Of a stretch of 64,000 nt of DNA, positions 61,728 to 64,000 are shown one piece after another. The stretch is taken from positions 1-64,000 of the forward strand of contig CAVKQB010000003.1 of the NCBI GenBank assembly GCA_963658575.1. Reading direction: 5' to 3'. Origin of the DNA: W0P28-013 sp963658575. GTDB taxonomy: Bacteria; Bacteroidota; Bacteroidia; Bacteroidales; Paludibacteraceae. Both the position numbers and the translations under genes were made by a program. Each line of letters opens with the position of its first letter. The first letter of the stretch is position 1. The notes under the pieces were generated by a model that was not told the DNA's origin, searched no databases, and saw only the letters and a program-made list of their open reading frames with translations.

Positions 61728-64000
61728 ATGCGTCGTCATCTGACATATTTGTTGCTTTGCTGCCTGTTGTTGGCGGTGTTGGGCTGTTCTACCAAAAAAA
61801 ATACGGCGGCCACGCGTTCGTATCACTACACCACGGCCAAGTACAACATCAATTTCAATGCGCTGCAAAACTACAACAAAGGCATCGAGCAGATGCAAAA
61901 ATCGATGGTCGACGACTATTCGCGCCTTTTGCCGATGTACCCGATTTCGGTGCATGCAAACGGTCAGGCCGTGTCGGGGACGATGGACGTGGTGATAGAA
62001 AAATGCCGCAAAACCATCAAGCAGCACAGCATCACCAAAAAGCCGAAAAAGAATCCGCGCAAGGCAAAAGACCCTGATTATCAGCATTGGTACAATCAGG
62101 TCGAGTTCAATCCGCAGGTGGTGAAGGCGTGGCTTTTGCTTGGCAGAGCCGAGTTTTCGAAAGCCGATTTTATTGGTGCGGTCGGCACGTTTTCCTACAT
62201 CATGCGGCATTATGCGGCGGAACCGGCCGTCGTTACCGAAGCCCGCATTCTGATGGCGCAGGCCTACGCCGAAATGCAGTGGTACTACGAGGCCGAAGAG
62301 GTGCTCGGCAAGATAAACGAGAACGATGTTCCGCGCGAATTGAACGGACTTTTTGCCGCCGTGAAAGCCGATTTGCTGCTCAAAGAACACAAAAATGCCG
62401 AAGCGGTGCCGTTTCTACAAATCGCACTCGAAAAGGAAAAGAACAAATATCAGCGGCTGCGGTTCAGTTATATTTTGGGGCAATTGGCTCTGGAACAGGG
62501 CGATTTGCACGCCGCCAATCAGTATTTCCGCACGGTAACCAAGCACGCGCCCAACTACACGATGGAGTTCAACGCGCGTATGCAGATGCTCACCTCCGAA
62601 ACCGAAAATCTGCCCAAAGCCATCAAAGCACTCGAAAAGATGGCGCAAAGTCCGAACAACAAGGACTATTTAGACCAAATTTACTACGCGCTCGGGAATA
62701 TCTATCTCTCTGACAATCAGAAAGATTTGGCCATCGATGCCTACCAAAAAGCCGCCGCCGAAAGCACGCGCAACGGCATCGACAAGGCGACCGTGTTGAT
62801 CAAACTTGGCGACATCTACTACGCCGACCGCCAATACATTGCGGCGCACCCGTGTTTCGAGGAGGCAGCAACTATCATCAGCACCACGCACGACGATTAC
62901 GACCGTGTGAGCCGTCTGTCGGAAACGCTCGGCGGATTGGCACAAAACTACAACACGGTGGTTTTGCAGGACAGCCTGCAGATGCTGTCGCGGCTTTCGC
63001 CCGAAGAGCAGCGCGCTGTGGTCGATAAGTTGATAGCGCAAGTGGTGGCCGAAGAAGAGGAGGCGCGCCAGCGTGCCGAGAACGAAGCCGCCATGGCCGC
63101 GGCCAGCAGCGACGACGAATCGTTTAGCGGCTTTGGCGCAAATATGAACAACACATCGGGCGACTGGTACTTCTACAATCCGCAGTTGATTGCAAGCGGG
63201 CGCACACAGTTCCAACGGCGTTGGGGCAACCGCAAACTGGAAGACAACTGGCGGCGGCTCAATAAATCGGCGCAATTTGCCGAAACAAGCGACGACGAAC
63301 CGCTTGGCGACGACGAGAATGACCCCGACAGCGTGCGCCAAACCGTGGACGACAACAAAAATCCGGAATTTTATCTGGCGCAAATACCGAAAACGCCCGA
63401 ACAGATAGCGCAATCGAATGCCGAAATAGCGGCTGCGTTGCTGGCCATGGCCGACATCTACAAAAACGGCCTGAACGACTACGAAACCGCCCTCGAAACA
63501 TTGGCCGAATACGAACGCCGCTTCCCCCAAAGCGATGGCTTGCTCGATTGCTACTATGCTCAGTATCAGATTTTTGGACAGTTGCACCAAGAGCCCGAAC
63601 GCGAGGCTGTGCGCCAAAAAATCGTTGCGCAGTTCCCCGATAGCAAACAGGCCATCGTGCTGTCGCAGCCCGACTATGCCGCACAAGTTGCCCACATGTA
63701 CGCTATGCAGGATTCGCTCTACGCGGCGACTTACCGCTGTTATAGCCAAAACGATTTCGCCCGCGTGCTGGCCAATTACGACCACATGGCGGCAACCTAT
63801 CCGCTTTCGAATTTGATGCCGAAATTTGCCTTTTTGCGCGCGCTGAGTCTTGGCAAAACGCGCCCTGCTGCCGAGATGAAAACGGCACTCGACGACCTTG
63901 TGGCGCGCTATCCGCAGAGCGATGTCGCCAGCATGGCCAAAGATATTTTGGCTCTGATGTCGCAAGGCAAAGAGGCGCAACAAGGCACCACAAGCAATTT
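61728..64000 (+). CDS. PorW/SprE-like T9SS lipoprotein, 3' end outside the window
   Basis: Open from ATG 61728 to the window edge, 757 codons without a stop. The signal peptide ends in a lipobox (LLLAVLGC, C20). The N-terminus of the mature protein (TKKNTAATRSYHYTTAKYNI) and the many TPR-like helices (YYALGNIYLSDNQKDLAIDA, IKLGDIYYADRQYIAAHPCF) match the PorW/SprE family, outer membrane lipoproteins needed for type IX secretion and gliding. An acidic low-complexity stretch lies at about 455-470 and 520-540. It fits the three T9SS cargo proteins in the window. Identification is by N-terminus and architecture; the C-terminus is not visible. Confidence 0.85.
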   Translation, partial: MRRHLTYLLLCCLLLAVLGCSTKKNTAATRSYHYTTAKYNINFNALQNYNKGIEQMQKSMVDDYSRLLPMYPISVHANGQAVSGTMDVVIEKCRKTIKQHSITKKPKKNPRKAKDPDYQHWYNQVEFNPQVVKAWLLLGRAEFSKADFIGAVGTFSYIMRHYAAEPAVVTEARILMAQAYAEMQWYYEAEEVLGKINENDVPRELNGLFAAVKADLLLKEHKNAEAVPFLQIALEKEKNKYQRLRFSYILGQLALEQGDLHAANQYFRTVTKHAPNYTMEFNARMQMLTSETENLPKAIKALEKMAQSPNNKDYLDQIYYALGNIYLSDNQKDLAIDAYQKAAAESTRNGIDKATVLIKLGDIYYADRQYIAAHPCFEEAATIISTTHDDYDRVSRLSETLGGLAQNYNTVVLQDSLQMLSRLSPEEQRAVVDKLIAQVVAEEEEARQRAENEAAMAAASSDDESFSGFGANMNNTSGDWYFYNPQLIASGRTQFQRRWGNRKLEDNWRRLNKSAQFAETSDDEPLGDDENDPDSVRQTVDDNKNPEFYLAQIPKTPEQIAQSNAEIAAALLAMADIYKNGLNDYETALETLAEYERRFPQSDGLLDCYYAQYQIFGQLHQEPEREAVRQKIVAQFPDSKQAIVLSQPDYAAQVAHMYAMQDSLYAATYRCYSQNDFARVLANYDHMAATYPLSNLMPKFAFLRALSLGKTRPAAEMKTALDDLVARYPQSDVASMAKDILALMSQGKEAQQGTTSN

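Noticed and set aside
62670..63983. A 437-codon minus-strand frame near the right edge
   Set aside because: It is antisense to the PorW/SprE-like gene, whose frame runs open to the window edge and has a lipobox and TPR-like repeats.

Overview
The window reads as a chromosomal segment of a Bacteroidetes bacterium, most likely of the order Bacteroidales. Three things support this. Promoters have the Bacteroidetes form TTTG-N20-TAnnTTTG and are seen exactly at several sites. Three secreted proteins end in type IX secretion (T9SS) sorting domains, and a PorW/SprE-like T9SS lipoprotein lies at the right edge. The protein families (DUF4491, short SerA, MutS2, M6 proteases) are typical of the phylum. 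Most genes are moderately GC-rich, while intergenic regions are AT-rich and filled with a recurring composite low-complexity repeat.

Layout. 1-8053: a PAP2-like membrane protein with the ATPase YchF, a secreted starch-binding-like T9SS cargo, and pheT. 8151-16594: a complete-looking type II-C CRISPR-Cas locus: divergent tracrRNA, cas9, cas1 (broken by a one-base frameshift), cas2, a terminator, and an array of 35 identical 46-bp repeats with 34 spacers. Each repeat, read on the minus strand, contains a Bacteroidetes promoter, so the array is probably transcribed toward cas2, repeat by repeat. 16688-23787: a five-gene efflux operon (TolC-like, adaptor, RND pump, response regulator, histidine kinase). 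23854-25642: an unusual island. A C-terminal scrap of clpX is joined to a solitary variant CRISPR repeat; about 1.5 kb of small unknown genes follows, and a second solitary repeat of the same variant closes it. 26045-37393: housekeeping genes (mutS2, gdhA, speB, an RlmL-like methyltransferase, xerD, serA, mltG, tRNA-Ser, a PfkB kinase). 37776-48117: a giant LamG/BACON T9SS protein of 3288 residues and a small lipoprotein sharing one of its modules. 48203-54861 (minus strand): rmuC, a stand-alone M6-propeptide-like protein, an M6 metalloprotease with T9SS sorting domain, and relA. 54930-64000: small regulators, tRNA-Leu, Nudix hydrolase, thioesterase, DUF4491, htpG, tRNA-Met, HAD phosphatase, a Fur/PerR regulator next to rubrerythrin, and the 5' part of porW/sprE.

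How it fits together. The secreted proteins and the PorW/SprE-like lipoprotein point to an active T9SS. The CRISPR locus has a well-formed interference side (intact Cas9, recognisable tracrRNA with promoter and terminator, promoter-bearing repeats), but its adaptation side looks disabled if the cas1 frameshift is real. The two solitary repeats keep the tracrRNA-pairing part and the -7 box, and sit immediately upstream of minus-strand reading frames. They may therefore be working as promoters, or be relics of a second array that took up cargo.
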